A stretch of 38,587 nucleotides of DNA from NCBI GenBank assembly GCA_963205455.1, contig CAUJJL010000189.1, positions 1 to 38,587 on the forward strand, read 5' to 3'. This stretch comes from Verrucomicrobiota bacterium. GTDB lineage: Bacteria; Verrucomicrobiota; Verrucomicrobiia; Opitutales; Opitutaceae. Shown here piece after piece: positions 7,321-15,677 of this stretch. Under the pieces are notes generated by a model. That model was not told the origin of the DNA. It worked only from the letters and a program-made list of their open reading frames with translations, and made no database searches. The translations under genes were made by a program, and so were the position numbers. Positions within the stretch are counted from its first letter, which is position 1, and the number at the start of each line of letters is the position of its first letter.

Positions 7321-8001
7321 TCAGTGCTTTGGCATGCTCCCCGCAATCTCCCCTGCGAACCGCGCCACAGCCCGGCTCAACTGTTGTGCGAGTTCGCCAA
7401 AGTCACGCCCGTCCCATGGCAGATCGGTCACCGAAAGTTCGCCCTGCCCCACGGTCGCGCCGTCGGCAGCGGCAACGATCTGATAGCTGGCCACAAACAG
7501 CACACCCGGGCTGCCCGCACGCGGAGAACTTCCCTCGCATCGGTCGACGCGCACCCTCAGATCCCATTGCCGGGTCTCACCCGCACCCAAGGGGAACGAG
7601 ACCACAGAGGACGCACCCAAGGCCGCAAGAAGCCGTTCCTTGAGCACACGCTGAATGCCGGCGTCCAGGGGTTCGGCCCAGCGTGAAAAGTCCTCATAGC
7701 GAACTTCATTGTCCCCCGCCCGCACCACCATGCTCCTTGAGTTCCTCAGATAGGCAGGCAACTCAATCGACCGAATCGCCACCTTGCCGACCGTCGCCGA
7801 CGCGACCGAAGTCCCTGCGCCCGCCGGGTCATCCAACACATAGTAACGTGTCGGATCCGCCGCAGCTTCCGGAAGGATTGAACACCCCGCTGCGGCCAAC
7901 ACCGCGAAAGCCAGTACTGTCCAGATCATGCCGGTGGACAATGCCGCTCCGGTCGTCCGTGCACGTTTCTTCACGTTCAGGTTTCCTTTGGAGTTTGTCA
8001 T
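7321..8001 (-). CDS. PqiC/YmbA-like ABC-type transport auxiliary lipoprotein
   Basis: A 226-aa outer-membrane-type lipoprotein. The N-terminal signal ends at LAAAGC, a lipobox, followed by the ABC_trans_aux domain: RYYVLDDP, VAIRSIELPAYLRNSRSMVVRAGDNEVRYEDFSRWAEPL in two segments, and a C-terminal LAQQLSRAVARFAGEI helix. PqiC-like proteins work with MCE proteins in lipid transport across the envelope. The ATG overlaps the stop of the MCE gene by 4 nt (ATGA), so the two are translationally coupled. It is the last gene of the Mla-like operon. Confidence 0.9.
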   Translation of the reverse strand: MTNSKGNLNVKKRARTTGAALSTGMIWTVLAFAVLAAAGCSILPEAAADPTRYYVLDDPAGAGTSVASATVGKVAIRSIELPAYLRNSRSMVVRAGDNEVRYEDFSRWAEPLDAGIQRVLKERLLAALGASSVVSFPLGAGETRQWDLRVRVDRCEGSSPRAGSPGVLFVASYQIVAAADGATVGQGELSVTDLPWDGRDFGELAQQLSRAVARFAGEIAGSMPKH

Positions 8002-9002
8002 TGCGGATGCTTTCTTCCCGTCAGCAGCGAGTTTGGATTGCGCTCAAGAAAGTCCGTCAGCCGCTGTATCGAGGCTGCCGCCTCCGCGAGACGGGACAGC
8101 GCCATACCCGCCTCTTCCCCGAGCCCGCTCTGCGCGGAAATGAAGGCCTGCGCAGTCGCCGCCGCCGAAGAAAACGACGCCAGCGTGGACCGCGCCTGCG
8201 ACAGCGTGTCCGCCAATTGCGCGGCCGTCGGCTGAAGCGTGCTGTCAAGTCGGCCAAGCGTGGCGCGAAACTCAACAAGCGCTGCATTCAGGTTCTCGAC
8301 GGCCTTCGGGAATTCCTTCGACGATGCCAGCGCATCCAGGGATCGGCCGGCCTTCGTCCATTCCTGGGAAAGCGTCGCAAGATCGAGGCCGTTGATCTGC
8401 CGACGCGTGTCGACGAGCAGACCACGAATTTCCTTTGCCAGACCGGCAAAGTCCACATGCCGCAAATCCACGAGGATTTCATCGAGGTTTGCCTGGAACT
8501 CCTTGATCGTGGAATCCATGGCGGGCATTACCGCGTACTTGACGTCCGCAGTCGGCGCCAGCCGCACCGGATAATCCTTCGGATCCACAAAACTGAGCTC
8601 AACGTAAAGCAGTCCCGTCGCCAACCCAAGCACACCGAGCTGCGCGCGCAGCCCCTCGTCGATAAGCTTTTGCAGTTCCCGGCGGTTCGAGAGGTCAATC
8701 ACCGCACCCTTCTCATCCGTCAACGAACTCCGGCTCAACTCGCAGACCACGGCGACAACTGACTCGTTCTTCGCCGCCGCATAACGGATGTTGAGGTCCA
8801 CCACACGACCGACGCGCACGCCACGCAGCTTCACGGGCGAACCGAGGTCGAGGCCCTGAATCGATTCGTTGAAGTAGACAATGAAGCGCTCCGGCTTGGC
8901 AAAAAGGTTGATCCCGCCAAACGAAAACAACGCTATGAGCACGAGTAGGATCGCTCCCAGGACAAAAAAACCTACGAGCGCGGGACTGGCCTTGAGTTTC
9001 AC
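7998..9002 (-). CDS. mlaD: MlaD/MCE-domain lipid-binding protein
   Basis: A 334-aa protein starting at GTG 9002. One N-terminal membrane anchor (about 8-30, LVGFFVLGAILLVLIALF) is followed by a single MCE domain (about 38-130: FNESIQGLDLGSPVKLRGVRVGRV) and a long helical tail rich in Ala, Leu and Ser, likely coiled-coil. MCE proteins form hexameric rings that ferry phospholipids between inner and outer membranes. The order MlaE, MlaF, MCE, PqiC-like supports this. It starts 56 nt after the ATPase stop. The long tail is PqiB/YebT-like rather than the short E. coli MlaD. Confidence 0.92.
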   Translation of the reverse strand: MKLKASPALVGFFVLGAILLVLIALFSFGGINLFAKPERFIVYFNESIQGLDLGSPVKLRGVRVGRVVDLNIRYAAAKNESVVAVVCELSRSSLTDEKGAVIDLSNRRELQKLIDEGLRAQLGVLGLATGLLYVELSFVDPKDYPVRLAPTADVKYAVMPAMDSTIKEFQANLDEILVDLRHVDFAGLAKEIRGLLVDTRRQINGLDLATLSQEWTKAGRSLDALASSKEFPKAVENLNAALVEFRATLGRLDSTLQPTAAQLADTLSQARSTLASFSSAAATAQAFISAQSGLGEEAGMALSRLAEAAASIQRLTDFLERNPNSLLTGRKHPQ

Positions 9003-9058
9003 TGGTTTGAAATAGACAGAAAGTCGCGCAGATGTTCAACGCAGGGTTTGCAGCACAT

Positions 9059-9853
9059 TCAGTCCAACAATGCAGTGCCGCCAGCAGAGCCGATGCAAGG
9101 CTCGTCGTCGCGCCTGAGAAATTCCCTGACGCGGGCATCGGAGCTGTTCCGCTGCAATTCCCGCGGATTGCCAGTGGCTATGATCCCCTTCTCAGCCTTG
9201 TCCAGCATGATGACGCGGTCGCCGATCCGGAATATGCTGTCGAGTTCGTGGGACACCACCACGCAAGTCGTGCCGCGTGTTGAGCGAATCTGAAGGATAA
9301 GATCGTCAATTTCCCGCGAGGTCACTGGATCCAGGCCAGCGGAAGGTTCGTCAAAAAACACGATTGCCGGATCCAGCGCCAGTGCTCGGGCGAGGCCCGC
9401 CCTTTTCTTCATGCCGCCTGAGATCGCTGCCGGAAAAAAGTCTTCATATCCCGTCAACCCTACCTGGGCGAGTTTCAGCCTGACAAGATCATCGATCTCG
9501 CGCGCAGTCAGGCGCGTGTACTCCTGCAGGGGAAGCGCCACATTCTCGCGCAGCGTCAGGGAGGTCCACAGGGCTGCACTCTGGAAAAGAACTCCAAAGG
9601 TCTTGAGGAGTTCGCGTCGCGCCGTCGCATCGCCTTCAGCGAACGGACGCCCGAAGTACGAAACCTCCCCGTGCATGGGCCGTCGTAGCCCGATCATGTT
9701 GCGCAACAGGGTGCTCTTCCCACATCCCGATCCGCCAATGATGAAGAACACCTCGCCGCGCCCCACCGAGAAATTGATTCGCTGAAGAAGGACTCGCCCA
9801 TCGTAGCCGCAATCCAGGTCCTTTACGTCGATCGCCGGTTGGGAATCAGTCAT
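9059..9853 (-). CDS. mlaF: MlaF-type ABC transporter ATP-binding protein
   Basis: Cytoplasmic ATPase of the phospholipid transporter (264 aa from ATG 9853; a longer in-frame extension to 9907 lies inside mlaE and is unlikely). Walker A GGSGCGKST at 40-48, Q-loop near Q91, signature ISGGMKKR from 144, Walker B IVFFDE at 164-169, then PSAGLDPVTS and the H-loop VVSHEL. The GLDPVTS and ISGGMKKRAGLARA strings are typical of MlaF. The start lies 4 nt after the mlaE stop. Confidence 0.94.
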   Translation of the reverse strand: MTDSQPAIDVKDLDCGYDGRVLLQRINFSVGRGEVFFIIGGSGCGKSTLLRNMIGLRRPMHGEVSYFGRPFAEGDATARRELLKTFGVLFQSAALWTSLTLRENVALPLQEYTRLTAREIDDLVRLKLAQVGLTGYEDFFPAAISGGMKKRAGLARALALDPAIVFFDEPSAGLDPVTSREIDDLILQIRSTRGTTCVVVSHELDSIFRIGDRVIMLDKAEKGIIATGNPRELQRNSSDARVREFLRRDDEPCIGSAGGTALLD

Positions 9854-9857
9854 GGGA

Positions 9858-10991
9858 TCAAAGTCCAAGGATATTGAAGACCACCGCAAACACGGCATCG
9901 GCGACAATCACCATAAGGATCCCGGTCACCACCGCCGAGGTCGCGGCTCGTCCGACTCCCGCGGCGCTGCGGTCCGCCTGTAGGCCGCGAAGGCAGCCCG
10001 AGAATCCAATCAGCAGGCCGAATACAACGGCCTTGATGAGGCCCGTGAAGATATCGGAGAGGTCAACGATCGTCTGCATCTCCACCCAATACGCGCTCGG
10101 TGGGATCTCCAGCACTGTCTTCGCTACAAGCATGCCACCGATGACTCCCAACATGTTCGCATACATCGCAAGCAGGGGCATCATGATCCCGAGTGCGATC
10201 AGGCGCGGCATCACGAGGAAATCAATGGGGAGAATCCCAAGGCTTTCCAGAGCGTCGATCTCCTCGCCCGCCTTCATGTTGCCGATGGTCGCCGCAAACG
10301 CCGCGCCCGTGCGTCCTGCCATGATGACTGCCGCCATCATGGGACCCATCTCCCGCACCACTGCCAGGCCCACCAGATCCGCAACATAGATGTCAGCCCC
10401 AAACTGACGAAGCTGCACGGCCGCCTGATAGGCCATGATCAGTCCGACGAGCAGACTGATCAGGCTCACGATCGGCAGCGCCATCGCTCCACACTGCTGC
10501 ATTTCAGAGAGACAGTCGCGCCACCGGAATCGATGCGGTTGTCGCGAAAGCCTGAATGCGCTCAGCACACATTCGCCAACAAAAGTGTACATGCTCCGCG
10601 AGCGCAGGGCGAGGTCGTGCGTAGCCAATCCGACCCACGTCAAAAGGTCCCTCCCCGGTGCGCTTTCCCCGCCACTCGCGGAACCCGCGGCCGGCTCCAT
10701 CTTCGCCAGCATGTCCCGAAAATCGGAAGGGAGAAGCGTCTCATCCCACTGAACTCCATGTCCTCCGGCCCATCGTTTGGCGTCGTTCGCGAACAGAAGG
10801 AGCGAACTGTCCCACTCCTCCACTCCCTCCATCTGAAGCGCCACCCGCGTCGGCTTGCGATCCCGCATCACCTCTTCAAATTCCTGCCGTTTTTCGGCAA
10901 TGCGCCACCGCCCCGTCAATTCGACGACAATGGAATCGCCATGTTCACGAACATCGGCGCGGGCAGATCGGACCTCGGGTGAAGCCGGCAT
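9858..10991 (-). CDS. mlaE: MlaE-type permease with N-terminal STAS domain
   Basis: A 377-aa inner-membrane permease from ATG 10991 (the frame is open further upstream, but that part is Arg-rich and lacks domain character). Residues 10-95 form a STAS-like domain (DSIVVELTGRWRI, VALQMEGVEEWDSSLLLF). Residues about 130-377 are the MlaE domain: LIVGLIMAYQ-like helix, REMGPMMAAVIMAGRTGAAFAA, GEEIDALESLGI, and five to six membrane segments. In E. coli the STAS protein MlaB is separate; here it is fused, as in many other phyla. It is the first gene of the four-gene operon. Confidence 0.94.
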   Translation of the reverse strand: MPASPEVRSARADVREHGDSIVVELTGRWRIAEKRQEFEEVMRDRKPTRVALQMEGVEEWDSSLLLFANDAKRWAGGHGVQWDETLLPSDFRDMLAKMEPAAGSASGGESAPGRDLLTWVGLATHDLALRSRSMYTFVGECVLSAFRLSRQPHRFRWRDCLSEMQQCGAMALPIVSLISLLVGLIMAYQAAVQLRQFGADIYVADLVGLAVVREMGPMMAAVIMAGRTGAAFAATIGNMKAGEEIDALESLGILPIDFLVMPRLIALGIMMPLLAMYANMLGVIGGMLVAKTVLEIPPSAYWVEMQTIVDLSDIFTGLIKAVVFGLLIGFSGCLRGLQADRSAAGVGRAATSAVVTGILMVIVADAVFAVVFNILGL

Positions 10992-11077
10992 TGCAGTAAA
11001 AATCAGCGAGTCCTTTCTCCACCGCAAAGCCAAACTGCTTGCACCCGCAATGAAGATTTCAGGATCCTTGGGCCTCC

Positions 11078-11734
11078 ATGCAACTGCGCACCGCTTTTTT
11101 CGACCTCGATGGCACGCTGGTGGACCACTTTGCCGCCATCCATCGCAGCTACGTCCACACCCTGCCGCAACTGGGATTGCCAGCCCCCACACTGGCGCAG
11201 GTGCGCGACGCCGTAGGCGGCGGTCTGGAACGGGCCATGCTTCGTTTTGTCTCGCCGGAACAGTTGTCCGCCGCGCTCGCCATCTATCGCCCCTATTTTG
11301 ACCGCACGATGCTCGAAGACGTCGTCCTCCTTCCCGGCGCGCGTGAAGCACTGGAATCACTCGCGGCTCGGGGCATTGCCTGCGCCGTCCTTACGAACAA
11401 GATCGGCCCAGCCTCCCGGCGCATCTGCCAACACCTCGGCATCACTCCGTGGCTCAAGGGAATCTTCGGAGCCCAGGACACACCCTGGCTCAAGCCGGAC
11501 ATCCGGGTCGTGAAGCACGTGCTGGCTGAAATGAAACTCCCCGCGGAAGGATTGCTCATGGTCGGTGACTCTCCCTTCGACGTTGAGACGGGCATACTTT
11601 CGAAATTTCCCTGCTGGGCCGTAACTACAGGCACCCACGGCTCCGAGCAACTGCACGCCGCGGGTGCCGCGCGCGTATTCCCCGACATGCCGAGCCTGAT
11701 GACAGCACTTCTAGCCGAAATCGGACCTTTCTGA
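11078..11734 (+). CDS. HAD-superfamily hydrolase, phosphoglycolate phosphatase-like
   Basis: A 218-aa cytoplasmic phosphatase of the HAD family with all four motifs: FFDLDGT (nucleophile D9, acid/base D11), LTNK (T106), the KP lysine (K139) and GDSPFD (D164, D168). An alpha-helical cap lies between motifs I and II (about 18-85). It is closest in layout to Gph/pyrophosphatase PpaX types. It is divergent from mlaE, with 86 nt between, so promoters for both presumably sit there; nothing specific is recognisable. Confidence 0.9.
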   Translation: MQLRTAFFDLDGTLVDHFAAIHRSYVHTLPQLGLPAPTLAQVRDAVGGGLERAMLRFVSPEQLSAALAIYRPYFDRTMLEDVVLLPGAREALESLAARGIACAVLTNKIGPASRRICQHLGITPWLKGIFGAQDTPWLKPDIRVVKHVLAEMKLPAEGLLMVGDSPFDVETGILSKFPCWAVTTGTHGSEQLHAAGAARVFPDMPSLMTALLAEIGPF

Positions 11735-11779
11735 TGAGAGCCTGCGCCCAAGGTTTCTCGCCCCTCTCTCCCGCAGACT

Positions 11780-14155
11780 GTGGCACGAATCCACGCCGGG
11801 ACGGTATTTCACCTCCTTGGGCGTTTGCCATTTTGTGAGCAATCGCTTCTAAAACGGTCACGGTCTCGCATCGCTTTGGCCTCGTCGTCACATTCCCAAT
11901 CTCCGACCGCAAGTCTCACCGGCGTGCTCGAACGGATTCTTTTTCTGAACGAGGAGAACCATTACACGATCGCTGAATTTCGCCGCGAAATTGCACCGGG
12001 AACACGCCCATCGGGGTCGGACAAGGTCACGATCGTAGGAGCCCTGCCCGGGGTGCAGTGCGGCGAGACGCTTTTTCTCACCGGCGAATGGACGCGTCAC
12101 AGTCAGCACGGCGAACAGTTCAAGATCGCATCCTTTCGATCAGAACTGCCCGCAAGCGTCTACGGCATCCGCAAGTTTCTCGGTAGCGGCCTTGTTCCCG
12201 GGATCGGCAAGACCTACGCAGAAAAGATCGTCGACGCCTTCGGCACCGACACCCTGCGCGTACTCAGCGAGGAGTTTGCGAAGCTGCGCTCGGTCCCCGG
12301 CATCGGCCCCAAACGCGCCCGGGCCATCCGTGCCGCCTGGGACGAACAAAGGACATTCCGCGAACTCTACATCTTTCTCCAGACCTACGGTGTCACTCCG
12401 GGCCAGTGCCTCAAGCTGGTTAAACAATTTGGCAGCGCGGCGAAGGATATCCTGACCTCCGAACCTTACCGTGTCGCACGCGAGATCGATGGCATCGGTT
12501 TCAGGACCGCTGATCGTATCGCGATCAACCTGGGTTTCGCAAACGACGCGCCGCCCCGGCTCGACGCCGGTCTGCTCTACGGGCTTGAGACCCTTCAGGA
12601 CGAGGGACACACCGCAATGCGCGAGGTCGACCTGAGGGATCACTGCGCAGCGCTTCTGGAGACCTCCGCCACCCGCCTGGAGGAACGTATCGAAAACCTG
12701 GTGAATTCATCCGCACTGGTCCGCCATTGGCCACCTTTGGAGGACCCCAAGACGGTTCCGCTCCCAGGGACCGGCATCCTCCAGTTGCCGCACAACAATC
12801 GTTGGGAACAGAAGATCGCCGACGTCGTGGCACGCCTTCGCGGCAATGCAAGCGGCCTGCCACCCATCAGGATCCCCGCCGCGCTCACCTGGGCTGAAGA
12901 CAAGGCGGGATTCACCTTTGCGGAACAGCAGCGCATCGCCGTACAAACGGCGCTCGCTCAGAAATTCTCGATACTCACCGGAGGTCCGGGCACGGGAAAG
13001 ACGACCATCGTTCGCGCGCTGGTTGAAATCCTGAAGGCCAAACACGTTCGCGTCACGCTCGCCGCTCCGACCGGTCGCGCCGCGCAACGTCTCGCGGAAA
13101 CCACCGGTGGCTTCGCCTCCACCATCCATCGGCTTTTGCGTTTCGATCCCGCCAAGGGAAGCTTTACCGTCAACGAATCGCATCCGCTGCCCACCGACTT
13201 CCTTGTCGTCGACGAAGCCTCGATGCTCGACACGCGCCTCGCCTCGGCATTGCTGCAGGCTGTGCCCGCCCGCGCTCACCTGCTTCTTGTGGGCGACACC
13301 GACCAGTTGCCCAGCGTCGGCCCTGGCAATGTGCTCAAGGACCTGATCTCCTCGGGGCTCGCCCCTGTCACCCGCCTTCAGGTGATCTATCGTCAGGAGG
13401 GACAGAGTGGCATCGTCACGACCGCACACGCGATCAACTCCGGCGATCCCGCGCTGCCTCCCGCTGTCAGGCAGGTCGGCGACATTCCTCCCTGGAGTGA
13501 TCTGAGTTTCGTCGTGTCGGACTCTCCTGAGGATACGCTTCAGAAGGTGATCCAGCTTTGCCATACGTTCATCCCGTCGCTCAATCAGAGGATCAATCCG
13601 ATTCAGGACATCCAGGTGCTCGCGCCCATGCACAAGGGCCTTGCCGGGGTGGGAAACCTGAACTCGCAGCTTCAATCCGTACTCAACCCTGGCACGCGCG
13701 CCATAAAATGGGGCGGCGTCGAATTCAGGCCGGGCGACAAGGTGATCCAACTGCGCAACAACTACGACAAGGTTCTCTTCAACGGCGACATCGGCACCGT
13801 CAAGAATGTCGATCCGGAGGGCGGATCATTCTCCGCCATTTTTGACGGTACCACCCATGAATTTACCAAGGGAGATTTGAGCGATCTCGCGCTCGCCTAC
13901 GCCATCAGCATCCACAAATCGCAAGGCAGCGAATTTCCCATTGTCGTGGTCCCGCTCCTCAAGGGCCACTTCATGATGCTTCAGCGCAACCTGCTCTATA
14001 CCGCCATCACCCGCGGCAGAAAGAAGGTTTTTATTGTCGGTGAACCGGCGGCCTACGGCATGGCCGTGCGTAACAGTGAGGCCAGGCTCCGCATCACCCA
14101 TCTCCGTGAAAAGCTTGCCGGCATCGCGCCGGGAACCCGCTGCGTCAGGCATTGA
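11780..14155 (+). CDS. recD2: RecD2-like ATP-dependent DNA helicase
   Basis: Superfamily 1B 5'-3' helicase, up to 791 aa. The start is uncertain: GTG 11780 opens the frame, but family-like sequence begins at LTGVLERILFLNEENHYT (about residue 46), so TTG 11876 is an alternative. Helix-hairpin-helix elements lie at VPGIGPKRARAIR and IDGIGFRTADRIA. Walker A GGPGTGKTT is at about 400-408, Walker B LVVDEASMLD at about 474-483, and the C-terminal 2A/2B motifs YAISIHKSQGSEF (about 706) and YTAITRGRKK (about 740). The long N-terminal region without RecBC partners marks RecD2, thought to act in genome maintenance. It stands alone between the HAD gene and the peptidases. Confidence 0.93.
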   Translation: MARIHAGTVFHLLGRLPFCEQSLLKRSRSRIALASSSHSQSPTASLTGVLERILFLNEENHYTIAEFRREIAPGTRPSGSDKVTIVGALPGVQCGETLFLTGEWTRHSQHGEQFKIASFRSELPASVYGIRKFLGSGLVPGIGKTYAEKIVDAFGTDTLRVLSEEFAKLRSVPGIGPKRARAIRAAWDEQRTFRELYIFLQTYGVTPGQCLKLVKQFGSAAKDILTSEPYRVAREIDGIGFRTADRIAINLGFANDAPPRLDAGLLYGLETLQDEGHTAMREVDLRDHCAALLETSATRLEERIENLVNSSALVRHWPPLEDPKTVPLPGTGILQLPHNNRWEQKIADVVARLRGNASGLPPIRIPAALTWAEDKAGFTFAEQQRIAVQTALAQKFSILTGGPGTGKTTIVRALVEILKAKHVRVTLAAPTGRAAQRLAETTGGFASTIHRLLRFDPAKGSFTVNESHPLPTDFLVVDEASMLDTRLASALLQAVPARAHLLLVGDTDQLPSVGPGNVLKDLISSGLAPVTRLQVIYRQEGQSGIVTTAHAINSGDPALPPAVRQVGDIPPWSDLSFVVSDSPEDTLQKVIQLCHTFIPSLNQRINPIQDIQVLAPMHKGLAGVGNLNSQLQSVLNPGTRAIKWGGVEFRPGDKVIQLRNNYDKVLFNGDIGTVKNVDPEGGSFSAIFDGTTHEFTKGDLSDLALAYAISIHKSQGSEFPIVVVPLLKGHFMMLQRNLLYTAITRGRKKVFIVGEPAAYGMAVRNSEARLRITHLREKLAGIAPGTRCVRH

Positions 14156-14168
14156 CAGGTGATCGGAG

Positions 14169-14221
14169 GAATTCGGGCGTTCAAAGCACTTCCAAGTTCC
14201 CGCTTGGGTCCGCCCGAACTC
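14169..14221. repeat. Nested inverted repeat between recD2 and the M16 genes
   Basis: Arms GAATTCGGGCG (14169-14179) and CGCCCGAACTC (14211-14221) are complementary at 10 of 11 positions. Within the loop a second perfect hairpin CCAAG-TTCCCG-CTTGG lies at 14192-14207. It follows the recD2 stop by 13 nt. There is no T-run after it, so it is not a classical intrinsic terminator. It may be an RNA structure or a protein site. Confidence 0.45.
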
Positions 14222-14291
14222 GCGGCATGGCATCGCAATCAATCCGCGCTTGGCGCCGGCACCCGCGTCGCTACGATGGGTCAGACTATCC

Positions 14292-15677
14292 ATGAAATCC
14301 GCATTCTGGCTGGCAGCAGCCCTCGCTCTTTCCTTGGTGACTCTCCACGCGGAGACGCTTCCCGACGAACCGCCTGCAAAGGTCGCTGGCTTCACCTACG
14401 TGCGCACGGTCGGTGGCATCCAGGAATATTCCCTCGACAGAAATGGCCTCCAGATACTGCTCCTTCCCGACCACTCGGCCCCCGTGCTCACGTTCATGGT
14501 GACCTACCGCGTCGGTTCGCGCAACGAGGTCACCGGAACCACCGGTGCCACCCACCTTCTGGAACATCTCATGTTCAAGGGCACTCCGAGCCACAATCGC
14601 GAATCGGGCACCAGCCTGGACCAGTTTCTCGAAAGTGTCGGCGCAATCTCAAATGCGACGACCTGGCTCGATCGTACCAACTACTTCGCCAACCTGGGCA
14701 GCGAGCATCTGGAGAAAATCATCGAACTGGAGGCCGACCGCATGCGCAACCTGCGCCTCCGCGAGGAAGACCGTAAACCTGAGATGACCGTCGTGCGCAA
14801 TGAATTCGAGATCGGTGAAAACGACCCGCTCCGGGTGCTCGATCGCGAAATTACCGCTGCCGCCTACGTCGCGCACCCGTATCACCACTCCACCATCGGC
14901 TGGCGCAGCGACATCGAAAATGTTCCGATCGAAAAGCTGCGCGAGTTCTACAACACGTTCTACTGGCCCGACAACGCAACCGTCACAATCGTCGGAGATT
15001 TCCTGCCATCGACCGCACTCGCCTTGGTCGACAAATACTACGGCCCCTACCCGCGTGCACCCAAACCCATTCCGGTCGTCTACACGGTCGAACCGGCGCA
15101 GACAGGCCCGCGCCGCGTGGTCAGCAAACTTGCCGGCCAGCTCGGCATCGTCGGAATCGCGTACAAGAGTCCCTCCGGACGTGACCCCGATACCGCCGCG
15201 CTCGCTGTACTCAGCGCCATCCTCACTTCGGGAAAGGGCAGTCGCTTCTACAAGGCGCTCACCGACAAGAATCTCACGGTCAACGTCCAGGGCGATGCCG
15301 GTATGTTTCACGATCCCTCCCTTATCACGATCTACGCCTCTCTCGCACCGGGAGCCACCCACGAACAGGTGGAGAAGATCATGATGGCGGAAATCGAGAC
15401 GCTGAAGAAGAGCGGCGTCACCGACACTGAGGTCAGCAGCGCTGTCAACCAGTTGCTCGCGGCCTCCGCTTTTGCCCGTGATGGTTCGTTTGCCATCGCG
15501 AGCGCGATCAACGAATTCATTGCCGCCGGCGACTGGACGCTGTTCGTCACCATCAACGATGCCCTGCGGAAGGTCACACCCGACGACATCAAACGCGTCG
15601 CGAACCGCTACCTCCAGGAGGACCAAAGCACGACCGGATGGTTTGTCCCGAACGTGGCCGGAGCCACCCATGAGTGA
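14292..15677 (+). CDS. M16 zinc peptidase, catalytic subunit
   Basis: A 461-aa exported peptidase. ATG 14292 gives a signal peptide (MKSAFWLAAALALSLVTLHA); an upstream ATG at 14250 does not. The inverted zinc motif HLLEH (H88, H92, with catalytic E91) is followed by the third ligand E171 in VVRNEFEIGEN. The two M16 half-domains span about 45-215 and 220-440. The family cleaves peptides in a closed chamber built from two subunits. The next gene overlaps it by 8 nt and supplies the non-catalytic partner, as in heterodimeric bacterial M16B peptidases. Confidence 0.93.
   Translation: MKSAFWLAAALALSLVTLHAETLPDEPPAKVAGFTYVRTVGGIQEYSLDRNGLQILLLPDHSAPVLTFMVTYRVGSRNEVTGTTGATHLLEHLMFKGTPSHNRESGTSLDQFLESVGAISNATTWLDRTNYFANLGSEHLEKIIELEADRMRNLRLREEDRKPEMTVVRNEFEIGENDPLRVLDREITAAAYVAHPYHHSTIGWRSDIENVPIEKLREFYNTFYWPDNATVTIVGDFLPSTALALVDKYYGPYPRAPKPIPVVYTVEPAQTGPRRVVSKLAGQLGIVGIAYKSPSGRDPDTAALAVLSAILTSGKGSRFYKALTDKNLTVNVQGDAGMFHDPSLITIYASLAPGATHEQVEKIMMAEIETLKKSGVTDTEVSSAVNQLLAASAFARDGSFAIASAINEFIAAGDWTLFVTINDALRKVTPDDIKRVANRYLQEDQSTTGWFVPNVAGATHE

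Noticed and set aside
7683..8762. Plus-strand open frame of 359 codons
   Set aside because: Antisense to the MCE and PqiC-like genes, with low-complexity Arg/Pro composition typical of GC-rich shadows.
12707..13750. Minus-strand open frame of 347 codons
   Set aside because: Antisense to recD2 across its Walker motifs; no protein-like signatures.
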